Positions 1 through 7,566 of a stretch of 7,619 bases of DNA are shown piece after piece. Below the pieces are notes generated by a model. It saw only the letters and a program-made list of their open reading frames with translations. It was not told where the DNA came from and did not search any database. A program made the position numbers and the translations under genes. The first letter of the stretch is position 1. The number at the start of each line of letters is the position of its first letter. The DNA comes from Flavobacteriales bacterium (GTDB taxonomy: Bacteria > Bacteroidota > Bacteroidia > Flavobacteriales > Weeksellaceae): NCBI GenBank assembly GCA_900770875.1, contig CAAGLV010000078.1, positions 1 to 7,619 of the forward strand, written 5' to 3'.

Positions 1-3000
1 ACAACTAATTTTGCTTTAAATGCCAATCAACGCATCACCACAGAAAATACATGCGTCGCGAGGGGAATTATCGCTTTCGATAAACTGTGTATTTTTGGTT
101 ATAATATTCATTTTGGTTTACGAACGGATGTTCAATTAAGCGATGTTTTCAGTATTTATTTGTTTCAAGACAATCAATTTATTCCGCAAACATTAGATTT
201 AATCAACGATCAATCGTTCGTTTCCGATTTCCAAAATTTATATAAATATTACCGCGATTCTATTTTTTCGAAATTCAGAAAAACAGATAATTATTTATAT
301 ATGATTTTCCAAACGAGCAAAAATCCTCAAGATTTAAAAGCATTTAAATGGTTAATCAAAGACGGAAAATTAATTTATCAAGACGATCGAAGCATTCACG
401 AAGTGAAAAAAGCCGATCAATTTGATTTCGAATGGCAAAAAACAACATTAGAAGATCGTCGATTAGGTGCTTTTCCTCACATTTCAATATTAGATAAAGT
501 TTTTATCGAAGCGATTGGTGGTGATATCACGTTTAAAATTGAAGATAATACGGATTCTGGAAAAGGAATTTTCACTGAAAAAGTTACCAATCTGGATCAA
601 CAATTAGACGATGCTGAATATTATTTTGCGGATTTAGGCAATTTAATTGCGGTTCGAATCAAACCTTTTCAGGAAGATTTTAGATCCTATATTTTTAATA
701 TTCGCACCAAAGAAGTGCTTAACATTCCGGCATTATTAGATGCTGCGGTTTTGTTACCCGATAATCAAGGCTTAATTTTTTCAAACGGATATTATTTACA
801 AAACGGGACGTATCATCTTTTCGAAAATCATTTAGAAAATGTTCAATTTTTCCGTCGCATCAATTCGCCCAACGGTGAAGATTTTCTGTATATTTTTAAT
901 CAAGAAGATACCAATACCTATATTTTATTATCGTACAATATTATTCAGCAAACGGTCGAAACGCCGATTATTTGTAACGGATTTACGATTTTTAAAGACG
1001 GAAGTTTAATTTATTTCCGCACCGAAGAAGAAGCAACACGTCATCATCAAGTTCAAATTTGGGAAACGCCTTATATGGATCGTTTGGTTGAAAATCATGA
1101 AAAAACAAATCATCCATTATATAAAATTGGCAACAAAGATATTGTGAAAGCAATGGCCGAGGCGCAAGAAGTGATTCAATTAATCAACAAAGAAGATTCG
1201 TACGAAGGACTTTATGAAGATATCGTTAAGAAATCGAATGCGATTGTTGATAGTTATTTCTGGATTAATGATCAAGAAACTTTTGAATTAGCGATTCCTT
1301 TATTAGAAATAAAAGCCGTTGCAAACACAGCGATTGATGAGTTTGCAAAAGTTCAGATTCAGAAAAAATTTGCGTTAGAAAATCTGGAAAAGACAGAAGA
1401 AATAATTGAACAAATTATTTTTAAAGTTAACAGTACAACGTATAATCAATTAGATGTTTTAGTTGAACATTTAGCTGAATCGCGCAAAATTCAAGGAAAA
1501 GTGATTGATCTTCGTTCGATTCGATACATTGATTTAGCTCGTGTCGATGAATTGGAAAATCAATTAAAATCCATCAACGAAAATTTATCGGCTAAAACCA
1601 TTGCATTTTTATTGTTGGATGAAGCGTTGATTCCGTACGAAAAAAAAGTTGCAGAACAGAAAAATTTAGTCGCTTCGATTACAAAAGTTTTTGATGCAAA
1701 AGCAATTGAAGAAGCTTGTCTAAAAATTGCGGCTGAATTAGAATTATTGATTGATATTCTGAACAGTTTAAAGATTGAAGATGCCACACAAACAACCAAA
1801 ATTATTGAAAAGATTTCGGTTATTTTCGCTTCTTTAAACGAAGTTCGTGCCCAATTAACAAGACAAACTTCTGCTTTAAAAAGTAAAGAAGCTGTTGCTG
1901 AATTTTCGGCTCAGATGACGTTGTTGGAACAAACCGTTGTTAATTTTTTAGAGTTATCAACAACCGCCGAAAAAACAGAAGAATACAACACCAAAATTAT
2001 TGTTCAGTTAGAAGAATTAGAAAGTAAATTTTCTGATTTTGATGATTTCGCTTTAAAGATTGCGGATAAACGGGACGAAATTATCAAAGCGTTTAATACC
2101 AAACGCGAACAATTGGTTGAACAAATCAATAAACGCACCAATTCGTTAGAGCAAATTGGTTTACGTGTTTTAAAAAACATCGAAAATAAAGCGAAAACTT
2201 TAGCGGTTAAAGAAGAAATTTTAGGATTTTATTCTTCGGATTTGATGATTGATAAAGTGCGTCAAATCATACAAGAATTAAAGGAATTAAAAGATGTTTC
2301 GAAAGCTGAAAATCTTGAAAATCTTTTAAAGAAATCCCAAGAAGATACGCTTCGAATTTTACGTGATAAAAACGAATTGTTTGTTGATGGACAAAATATC
2401 ATTGCGCTTGGTCAGCATAAATTTACGGTGAATACGCAGCAATTAGCGTTAACTTTATTGAATCGTAACAACGAATTATTTTTTCATTTAACAGGAACAA
2501 GTTTTTATCAGAAAGTTAAAAACGAAGAAATTTATCGTTATCAAACAATTTGGAACCAAGAATTTGTTTCGGAAAATCAAGATGTTTATCGTGCAGAATA
2601 TTTAGCGTATCAAGCCTATTTGGCTCGAAACGAAAAAGATTTTGATGCTGAAAAATTCATCAACCAAACCATCGAGCAAAATTATTCGGAAGGTTATGTA
2701 AAAGGTGTTCATAACTTTGATGCGCTTCGAATTTTTAATAAACTAATCGAGATTGATTCTAAATTAAATATTCTAAAATTTGATGTGGCAACACGTACAA
2801 CGGCTCAAATCTTTTGGCACGATTTAGATCAAACGATTCAAGAAAAAATTAAAGCTTTGATTGCTTCAGCACAATTAATTTTAAAAAGTTTTCCAAATTC
2901 TAATCGATTTCAAAATATTATACAAGAAATAAAAAATCAGTTCGAAAATTGGACTACGGATTGGGATAAAACAAAAACATCAGCCGATAAAATTGCACAT

Positions 3001-4692
3001 TATATTTTTCAAACTTTAACGAAATTCAATGCATTTTCGATGAGTTATGAAGCCGATCATTTGAAACGTGAATTCAATACTTTTTTAGAAAAAAATCATC
3101 AAGTCGAAAATTTTAAATTAGTATTAGACGATAAAATATTTTCAGCTTCAGAAAAATTTTATTTGATTGAAAACTGGATGCATTCGTTTATCGATGAAAA
3201 CAAAAACTTTTTATCGTTCAGCTATTTAATCGATGAAGCTGCAATCATGATTTTATTCAATAATGATTCTTATCATTTAAATGATGGAAATTCATCCATT
3301 CAGATTAATGATTTAAAAGGAAGTCATTCGGTGATAAAAGATGAAATATATCAGGAAAATTATCATTCGTTCATTCACAAATTAGAGCATTTCACAACTA
3401 TTGATGTACCTAATTATAACGCTTTCCAGAAGGTAAAAGAAGAAATTTCGAAAGCGTACGAAAAGGAATTAAAAATAAATGAATTTGAACCTAAAGTTTT
3501 AACGTCGTTTGTTCGTAATAAATTAATCAACGAAGTTTATTTTCCTTTAATCGGAAATAATTTAGCCAAACAATTAGGTACTGCCGGCGACAACAAACGC
3601 ACGGCACGAATGGGAATGTTGTTGTTGATTTCTCCGCCAGGTTACGGAAAAACAACATTGATGGAATATTTAGCCAAAACAATGGGCTTGCATTTTGTAA
3701 AAGTAAACGGACCAACTATTGGCCATTCGATTACTTCCATTGATCCGATTGAAGCTAAAACTTCGGGCGAACGCGAAGAATTAAAGAAAATTAATTTAGC
3801 GTTTGAGATGGCCGATAATGTGATGTTATACTTGGACGATATTCAGCATTTAAGTTCCGAATTTTTACAAAAATTTATTTCGTTGGCCGATGGTCAGCGT
3901 AAAATTGATGGAATTTTTGAGGACGAAAGTAAAACCTACGATTTACGTGGAAAACGTTTTTGTATTGTAATGGCCGGAAATCCATATACCGAAAGTGGTT
4001 CGAAATTTCAGATTCCGGATATGTTAGCCAATCGTGCTGATGTATACAATTTAGGTGATGTAATTGGTGATACAGAAGCATTATTTAATTTAAGTTTGAT
4101 TGAAAATGCGGCAGGCGATAATCCGTATTTAGATAAAATTGCATCGAAGAGTTTAAATGATTTTTATCATTTAATTAATTTCGTTGTGGACAATCAAGAA
4201 CAGTTACCAGACTTGGAAGGCAATTATTTGAAACAAGAAATTGATGATTTTATCGCCGTTTTAAAACACGTGATAAAAATCAGAAATATAGTCGTAAAAG
4301 TCAATCAAAATTATATTGCGAGTGCGGCCATGCAAGACGATTACAGAACTGAACCGCCTTTTAAAATGCAAGGTTCGTACAGAAATATGTCGAAATTAGT
4401 TTCGAAAATTGTTCCAATGATGAACGAAAAAGAAATTGACGATGTGATTTTAGCGCATTACGAAAACGAATCACAAACGTTGACTACGGACACCGAATCG
4501 AATTTATTGCGCTTAAAAGAAATTGCTGGTTTAATGACTAGTGATGAAAAAGAGCGTTGGGAAACGATAAAAGCTACATTTATAAAAAATAATAAACATG
4601 GCGGATTAAACAAAGACGATAAAGTTTTAGCCCAATTAATGGATTTCAACGAAAATTTAGAAGGCATAATCAAAGCCATTTTAAAACAATAA
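1..4692 (+). CDS. Giant AAA+ ATPase of the 'DNA repair ATPase' (DUF3686-like) family, 5'-truncated by the window edge
   Basis: The frame is open from base 1 to the TAA at 4690-4692, giving 1563 visible residues; the true start lies upstream. Residues 1-380 are a mixed, strand-rich N-terminal part (for example FGYNIHFGLRT near residues 35-45) resembling the domain I recall as DUF3686. Residues 385-790 are highly charged and helical, probably coiled coil. A strand-rich patch follows at 793-820 (starting LFVDGQNIIALG), then a mixed linker. The AAA+ domain is C-terminal: Walker A GYGKTT at 1214-1219, Walker B VMLYLDD with D1279/D1280, sensor-1 N1327 in MAGNP, arginine-finger candidate R1345 in NRAD, and sensor-2 candidate R1461 in GSYRNM. 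No signal peptide or membrane segment is visible, so it is probably cytoplasmic. The DNA-repair label is a legacy annotation; I know of no direct biochemical proof. Family assignment is firm, function is not. Confidence 0.88.
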   Translation, partial: TTNFALNANQRITTENTCVARGIIAFDKLCIFGYNIHFGLRTDVQLSDVFSIYLFQDNQFIPQTLDLINDQSFVSDFQNLYKYYRDSIFSKFRKTDNYLYMIFQTSKNPQDLKAFKWLIKDGKLIYQDDRSIHEVKKADQFDFEWQKTTLEDRRLGAFPHISILDKVFIEAIGGDITFKIEDNTDSGKGIFTEKVTNLDQQLDDAEYYFADLGNLIAVRIKPFQEDFRSYIFNIRTKEVLNIPALLDAAVLLPDNQGLIFSNGYYLQNGTYHLFENHLENVQFFRRINSPNGEDFLYIFNQEDTNTYILLSYNIIQQTVETPIICNGFTIFKDGSLIYFRTEEEATRHHQVQIWETPYMDRLVENHEKTNHPLYKIGNKDIVKAMAEAQEVIQLINKEDSYEGLYEDIVKKSNAIVDSYFWINDQETFELAIPLLEIKAVANTAIDEFAKVQIQKKFALENLEKTEEIIEQIIFKVNSTTYNQLDVLVEHLAESRKIQGKVIDLRSIRYIDLARVDELENQLKSINENLSAKTIAFLLLDEALIPYEKKVAEQKNLVASITKVFDAKAIEEACLKIAAELELLIDILNSLKIEDATQTTKIIEKISVIFASLNEVRAQLTRQTSALKSKEAVAEFSAQMTLLEQTVVNFLELSTTAEKTEEYNTKIIVQLEELESKFSDFDDFALKIADKRDEIIKAFNTKREQLVEQINKRTNSLEQIGLRVLKNIENKAKTLAVKEEILGFYSSDLMIDKVRQIIQELKELKDVSKAENLENLLKKSQEDTLRILRDKNELFVDGQNIIALGQHKFTVNTQQLALTLLNRNNELFFHLTGTSFYQKVKNEEIYRYQTIWNQEFVSENQDVYRAEYLAYQAYLARNEKDFDAEKFINQTIEQNYSEGYVKGVHNFDALRIFNKLIEIDSKLNILKFDVATRTTAQIFWHDLDQTIQEKIKALIASAQLILKSFPNSNRFQNIIQEIKNQFENWTTDWDKTKTSADKIAHYIFQTLTKFNAFSMSYEADHLKREFNTFLEKNHQVENFKLVLDDKIFSASEKFYLIENWMHSFIDENKNFLSFSYLIDEAAIMILFNNDSYHLNDGNSSIQINDLKGSHSVIKDEIYQENYHSFIHKLEHFTTIDVPNYNAFQKVKEEISKAYEKELKINEFEPKVLTSFVRNKLINEVYFPLIGNNLAKQLGTAGDNKRTARMGMLLLISPPGYGKTTLMEYLAKTMGLHFVKVNGPTIGHSITSIDPIEAKTSGEREELKKINLAFEMADNVMLYLDDIQHLSSEFLQKFISLADGQRKIDGIFEDESKTYDLRGKRFCIVMAGNPYTESGSKFQIPDMLANRADVYNLGDVIGDTEALFNLSLIENAAGDNPYLDKIASKSLNDFYHLINFVVDNQEQLPDLEGNYLKQEIDDFIAVLKHVIKIRNIVVKVNQNYIASAAMQDDYRTEPPFKMQGSYRNMSKLVSKIVPMMNEKEIDDVILAHYENESQTLTTDTESNLLRLKEIAGLMTSDEKERWETIKATFIKNNKHGGLNKDDKVLAQLMDFNENLEGIIKAILKQ

Positions 4693-4722
4693 AAAAAGCC
4701 GTTCCACTGAACGGCTTCTCTG
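4691..4722 (-). terminator. Intrinsic terminator between convergent genes, stronger on the minus strand
   Basis: A perfect 9-bp stem (AAGCCGTTC at 4696-4704 pairing with GAACGGCTT at 4709-4717) closes a CACT loop. On the minus strand the stem runs into a T tract, the complement of the A run at 4691-4695, so it should terminate the osmC-like/metZ transcript 22 nt after the metZ stop. On the plus strand the downstream tract CTCTGTTT is less T-rich but may also serve the giant ATPase gene, whose stop codon overlaps the A tract. Termination is inferred from structure only. Confidence 0.85.
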
Positions 4723-4738
4723 TTTATAAATCCTTAAA

Positions 4739-5902
4739 TTAATCTTCCAGAGCTTGTAAAATATCAGCTAAAATATCATCTCGATGTTCTAATCCAACCG
4801 AAATTCTAATTAATCCAGATGTGATATTTACTTTCATTCGTTCTTCGTCTGTTAACTTCGCATGCGTTGTACTTGCCGGATGCGAAGCAATACTACGTGT
4901 ATCACCTAAATTAGCTGTTAGCGATAACATTTTTAATTTATTCAAGAAATTTCTTCCCGCTTCTACTCCACCTTTTAAATTAAAAACCACTAAAGCTCCA
5001 CCATTTTTCATTTGCTTCATGGCAATTTCGTGTTGTGGATGCGATGGCAATTGTGGATATTTTAACCATTCAATTTTTGGATGATGTTCTAATTGTTGCG
5101 CTAAATAAAAAGCATTCGAAGCATGACGTTCCATACGAACATCTAACGTTTCTAAACTTTTTGATAATAACCACGCATTAAATGGAGAAATTGAAGGTCC
5201 AAAACTGCGGCTAAATCCGTAAACTTCTTTAACTAAAACTTTTGTTCCGCAAACGATTCCACCTAAAACACGACCTTGTCCATCGATCCATTTTGTACCC
5301 GAATGGATAATTAAATCGGCTCCATATTGTTGTGGTTGCTGAATTAAAGGTGTCGCAAAACAATTATCCACCACAAAAATAATATTATGTTTTTTTGCAA
5401 TTTTACCAACCATTTCTAAATCGATAATATCTAATCCAGGATTAGTTGGCGTTTCTAAAAATATCATTTTTACCGAATCGTCAATCGCTTGTTCCCATTC
5501 TTCTTCCGAAGCCGTAACAGCTACATAACGATGATTAATTCCGTATTTTGGTAAATACTTGGTTAAAACAGTATGTGTACTTCCAAAAATCGAGTTACAA
5601 GCCAAAATTGTATCGCCTTGTTTTAACAAAGCCAAAAATGTAGAAGAAATTGCTGCCATTCCCGAAGCAACTGCAAATGCAGCTTCTGTCCCTTCTAAAA
5701 TAGCCATTTTTTCTTCTAACTCTTTCGAATTTGGATTGATAAAACGACTGTAAATATTAGCATCAACCTCATCTGCAAAAACTGCTCGCATTTGCTCGGC
5801 ATCTTCGTAACAAAAACTACTCGTTAAAAAAATTGGATTCGAATGTTCGCGCTCGGGAGTTGGTCCTAATTGTGTACGAATTGCTTGTGTAATTTTATGC
5901 AT
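4739..5902 (-). CDS. metZ: PLP-dependent O-acylhomoserine sulfhydrylase (Cys/Met metabolism family, MetZ type)
   Basis: This 387-residue cytosolic enzyme of the Cys/Met metabolism PLP family is expected to convert O-acyl-L-homoserine plus sulfide into homocysteine. Visible hallmarks are YSR at 51-53 (phosphate contact from the neighbouring subunit), SGM at 80-82, D179 in VVDNCFATP (pyridine nitrogen partner), the Schiff-base lysine K204 in SGTKWIDGQGR, and R366 in RISVG (substrate carboxylate). The DGQGR-LGG stretch after the lysine fits MetZ sulfhydrylases better than cystathionine gamma-synthase or long MetY proteins, and the length fits too. The ATG at 5902 lies 13 nt after the upstream OsmC-like gene, which implies one transcript. 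The divergent metX would supply its substrate. Acetyl- versus succinylhomoserine preference cannot be read from the sequence, and cystathionine gamma-synthase activity remains a possible alternative. Confidence 0.9.
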   Translation of the reverse strand: MHKITQAIRTQLGPTPEREHSNPIFLTSSFCYEDAEQMRAVFADEVDANIYSRFINPNSKELEEKMAILEGTEAAFAVASGMAAISSTFLALLKQGDTILACNSIFGSTHTVLTKYLPKYGINHRYVAVTASEEEWEQAIDDSVKMIFLETPTNPGLDIIDLEMVGKIAKKHNIIFVVDNCFATPLIQQPQQYGADLIIHSGTKWIDGQGRVLGGIVCGTKVLVKEVYGFSRSFGPSISPFNAWLLSKSLETLDVRMERHASNAFYLAQQLEHHPKIEWLKYPQLPSHPQHEIAMKQMKNGGALVVFNLKGGVEAGRNFLNKLKMLSLTANLGDTRSIASHPASTTHAKLTDEERMKVNITSGLIRISVGLEHRDDILADILQALED

Positions 5903-5915
5903 TATAAATTTATTT

Positions 5916-6350
5916 TTAATTAATAATTACAGCATATTCTACACTTGCTCCTGCACGGCGTAAAGTTTCTAAAACCGAACAATATTTTTCGATTGATAAT
6001 TCGGCTGCACGTTCTGCTTTTACCGAATCAAAATCACCTGTTAAATAATATTCAACTTTTACCTTCTCCCAAACGGCAGGTGTTTTATCTTTTTCGCGTT
6101 CGCCAAAAACTTTAATTTTTAACGAATCAAAGGTTTGACGTTGTTTTTCTAAAATCATTACAATATCAATTCCACTACAAGCACCACATGCCATTAAAAG
6201 GCTAACCATCGGACCTAAAGATTTACCTTTAGATTCTTGCGCAACCTCATTATTTTCTCTATTTGCTTTAAAGGTAATTACATTTCCGTTTAAATCATCT
6301 GCAACAAAAGTGTCGCTATTTTTATCGTAATTAATAACTATTTCTACCAT
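5916..6350 (-). CDS. OsmC/Ohr-family thiol peroxidase-like protein (YhfA-like)
   Basis: This 144-residue protein has the OsmC fold pattern: an N-terminal strand-rich region, a central helix carrying a cysteine (C58 in CGACSGIDIVMILEK) and a second cysteine late in the chain (C124 in EKYCSVLETL). In the family such a cysteine pair reduces hydroperoxides; C58 and C124 are the likely redox pair. C55 is an additional cysteine that creates a CxxC. The SGIDIVMILEK helix and the KYCSV motif point to the YhfA-like branch rather than Ohr. The start is well supported: the codon immediately before the ATG is an in-frame TAG. It is the first gene of a probable unit with metZ 13 nt downstream, so a role linked to sulfur or thiol metabolism is plausible but inferred. 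The physiological substrate is unknown. Confidence 0.88.
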   Translation of the reverse strand: MVEIVINYDKNSDTFVADDLNGNVITFKANRENNEVAQESKGKSLGPMVSLLMACGACSGIDIVMILEKQRQTFDSLKIKVFGEREKDKTPAVWEKVKVEYYLTGDFDSVKAERAAELSIEKYCSVLETLRRAGASVEYAVIIN

Positions 6351-6449
6351 CTAATTATGTTTTAGATGCAATTTAACCAATTCGAGCTTATATTTACTAA
6401 ATAATATAGCTTCAAATTGTTGCTAAAATTTTTCATATAAATCATCAGA
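6351..6449. promoter_or_regulatory. Divergent control region between the OsmC-like/metZ unit and metX
   Basis: This 99-nt, very AT-rich gap must hold the promoters of both transcription units. No convincing Bacteroidota promoter (TTG and TANNTTTG at correct spacing) was found on either strand; weak partial -7-like boxes exist, such as TAGCTTCA at 6408-6415 on the plus strand. Neither start codon has a Shine-Dalgarno site. An imperfect inverted repeat occupies its centre. The assignment as regulatory rests on gene orientation. Confidence 0.6.
6378..6419. repeat. Imperfect inverted repeat, candidate operator or leader hairpin
   Basis: The arms pair as CAATT (6378-6382) with AATTG (6415-6419), AGCT (6385-6388) with AGCT (6408-6411), and ATATT (6390-6394) with AATAT (6403-6407). 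Small internal mismatches separate these blocks, and the loop is 8 nt (6395-6402). It ends 30 nt before the metX start and 28 nt from the OsmC-like start, a position suited to an operator controlling both directions. In such AT-rich DNA a chance repeat is possible. Confidence 0.45.
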
Positions 6450-7487
6450 ATGAAACAAATTTTTCTATCATCACAGCCATTTGATTTAGAAATGGGCGGA
6501 AAATTGCCTGAATTAAAAATCGCTTATTACACTTACGGAACCTTAAATGAAGAAAAATCGAACGTTTTATGGATTTGTCATGCGCTTACAGCCGATGCAA
6601 ATGCCGAAAATTGGTGGAATGGATTAATAGGAAATGACCGAATTTTTGATAGCTCTAAATACTTTATTGTTTGTGCTAATATAATAGGAAGTTGCTATGG
6701 CAGCACATCTGCAAATACAATAAACCCTACAACCAATAAAAAGTACGGAATCGACTTTCCTTTCTTTACAATTCGGGATATGGTAAAAGCACATCAACTC
6801 TTAAAAAATCATCTTAATTTAAATAAAATTGAACTTTTAGTTGGTGGTAGCATGGGCGGATATCAAGCTTTAGAATGGAGCTTAATGGAACCAAATGCTA
6901 TTAATCATTTATTTTTAATTGCAACTTCGGCCGAAGAAAGCGCTTGGGGAAAAGCAATACATACAGCACAACGTTTAGCTATAGAAGCCGATCCGGATTG
7001 GACAAAAGGTGAAATTGGTATTGGAGATAAAGGGCTAAAAGCTGCTCGTGGTATGGGAATGTTAACTTATCGCAATTACGAATTATTTAAAAATCAGCAA
7101 ATGGATTACGATGCCGAAGTGTATAAAAATCATCGAGCAACCAATTATATAAAATATCAGGCGCAAAAATTAGCCGATCGTTTTGATGCGTTATCGTATT
7201 ACAAATTAACCGAAGCCATGGACTCGCATCAATTGGCAAGAGGAAGAGCAACTTCTACCGAAATGATTTTAAAGCAAATTAAAATACCAACATTAATTAT
7301 CGGAATAAGCTCGGATTTACTATGTCCCGTACAAGAACAACAATTTTTAGCACAACACATTCCAAATGCCGAATTTCACGAAATTGATTCTTCTTACGGA
7401 CATGATGGCTTTTTAATTGAAAGTGAAAAAATAAGTAAAATATTATTTGATTGGATGAGCAAAGAAAACATTATAAAAATTCTATAA
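6450..7487 (+). CDS. metX: Homoserine O-acyltransferase (alpha/beta-hydrolase fold, MetX family)
   Basis: This 345-residue cytosolic alpha/beta-hydrolase transfers an acyl group (acetyl from acetyl-CoA in most of the family) to the homoserine hydroxyl, the committed step to methionine. The catalytic triad is visible: nucleophile S134 in GGSMGG, acid D289 in SSDLLCP, and H318 in YGHDGFL. Other family signatures are CHALTAD at 43-49, GSCYGST at 80-86, INP at 91-93 and FPFFTIRD at 103-110. The length fits the compact flavobacterial MetX form. The start is fixed by an in-frame TAA at 6438-6440, 12 nt before the ATG, with no closer upstream start. The position after GSCYGST reads SAN where GP is usual in the family as I recall it. 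It is divergent from the metZ unit, which uses its product. Acyl-donor specificity (acetyl versus succinyl) is not determinable here. Confidence 0.93.
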   Translation: MKQIFLSSQPFDLEMGGKLPELKIAYYTYGTLNEEKSNVLWICHALTADANAENWWNGLIGNDRIFDSSKYFIVCANIIGSCYGSTSANTINPTTNKKYGIDFPFFTIRDMVKAHQLLKNHLNLNKIELLVGGSMGGYQALEWSLMEPNAINHLFLIATSAEESAWGKAIHTAQRLAIEADPDWTKGEIGIGDKGLKAARGMGMLTYRNYELFKNQQMDYDAEVYKNHRATNYIKYQAQKLADRFDALSYYKLTEAMDSHQLARGRATSTEMILKQIKIPTLIIGISSDLLCPVQEQQFLAQHIPNAEFHEIDSSYGHDGFLIESEKISKILFDWMSKENIIKIL

Positions 7488-7517
7488 AATAAAACCTCAT
7501 AATATTTTCTAAAATAC

Positions 7518-7547
7518 TTGTACTCTGAACGGAAAAGATTATTTTTG
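7518..7547 (+). promoter_or_regulatory. Bacteroidota-type promoter for lepA
   Basis: TTG at 7518-7520 and TATTTTTG at 7540-7547 match the Bacteroidota sigma-ABfr consensus (TTG near -33, TANNTTTG near -7) with a 19-nt spacer. Transcription would begin around 7552-7555, leaving a leader of roughly 12-15 nt before the ATG at 7567. This suggests lepA is transcribed independently of metX. The short leader contains a purine run (GAGAAGAAGAG). Confidence 0.75.
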
Positions 7548-7566
7548 CCTATTCGAGAAGAAGAGT

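Noticed and set aside
160..162. Apparent TTG start of the giant ATPase gene at 160
   Set aside because: The same frame is open back to base 1 and the 53 upstream residues look like family sequence (FGYNIHFGLRT and onward), so this is an internal leucine and the gene starts outside the window.
1560..1799. Minus-strand reading frames inside the giant gene (also at 3527-3715, 3875-4081 and 4458-4679)
   Set aside because: They lie wholly opposite a strongly conserved coding frame, have low-complexity or implausible protein sequence, and no independent start signal.
4821..5084. Plus-strand reading frames opposite metZ (also 5559-5753)
   Set aside because: These are antisense shadows of the clearly conserved PLP enzyme with no family resemblance of their own.
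6371..6431. SAM-II riboswitch upstream of metX (ATTTAACC at 6371-6378 and GCTAAAA at 6422-6428 recall conserved SAM-II pieces)
   Set aside because: The sequence before ATTTAACC has no complementary partner to form the required P1 stem, and the pseudoknot pairing is not evident. Two short AT-rich matches are not enough.
7503..7516. Terminator after metX (TATTTT CT AAAATA)
   Set aside because: The stem is purely A/T, the loop would be two bases or the stem only about five pairs, and no T tract follows. It is too weak to call.
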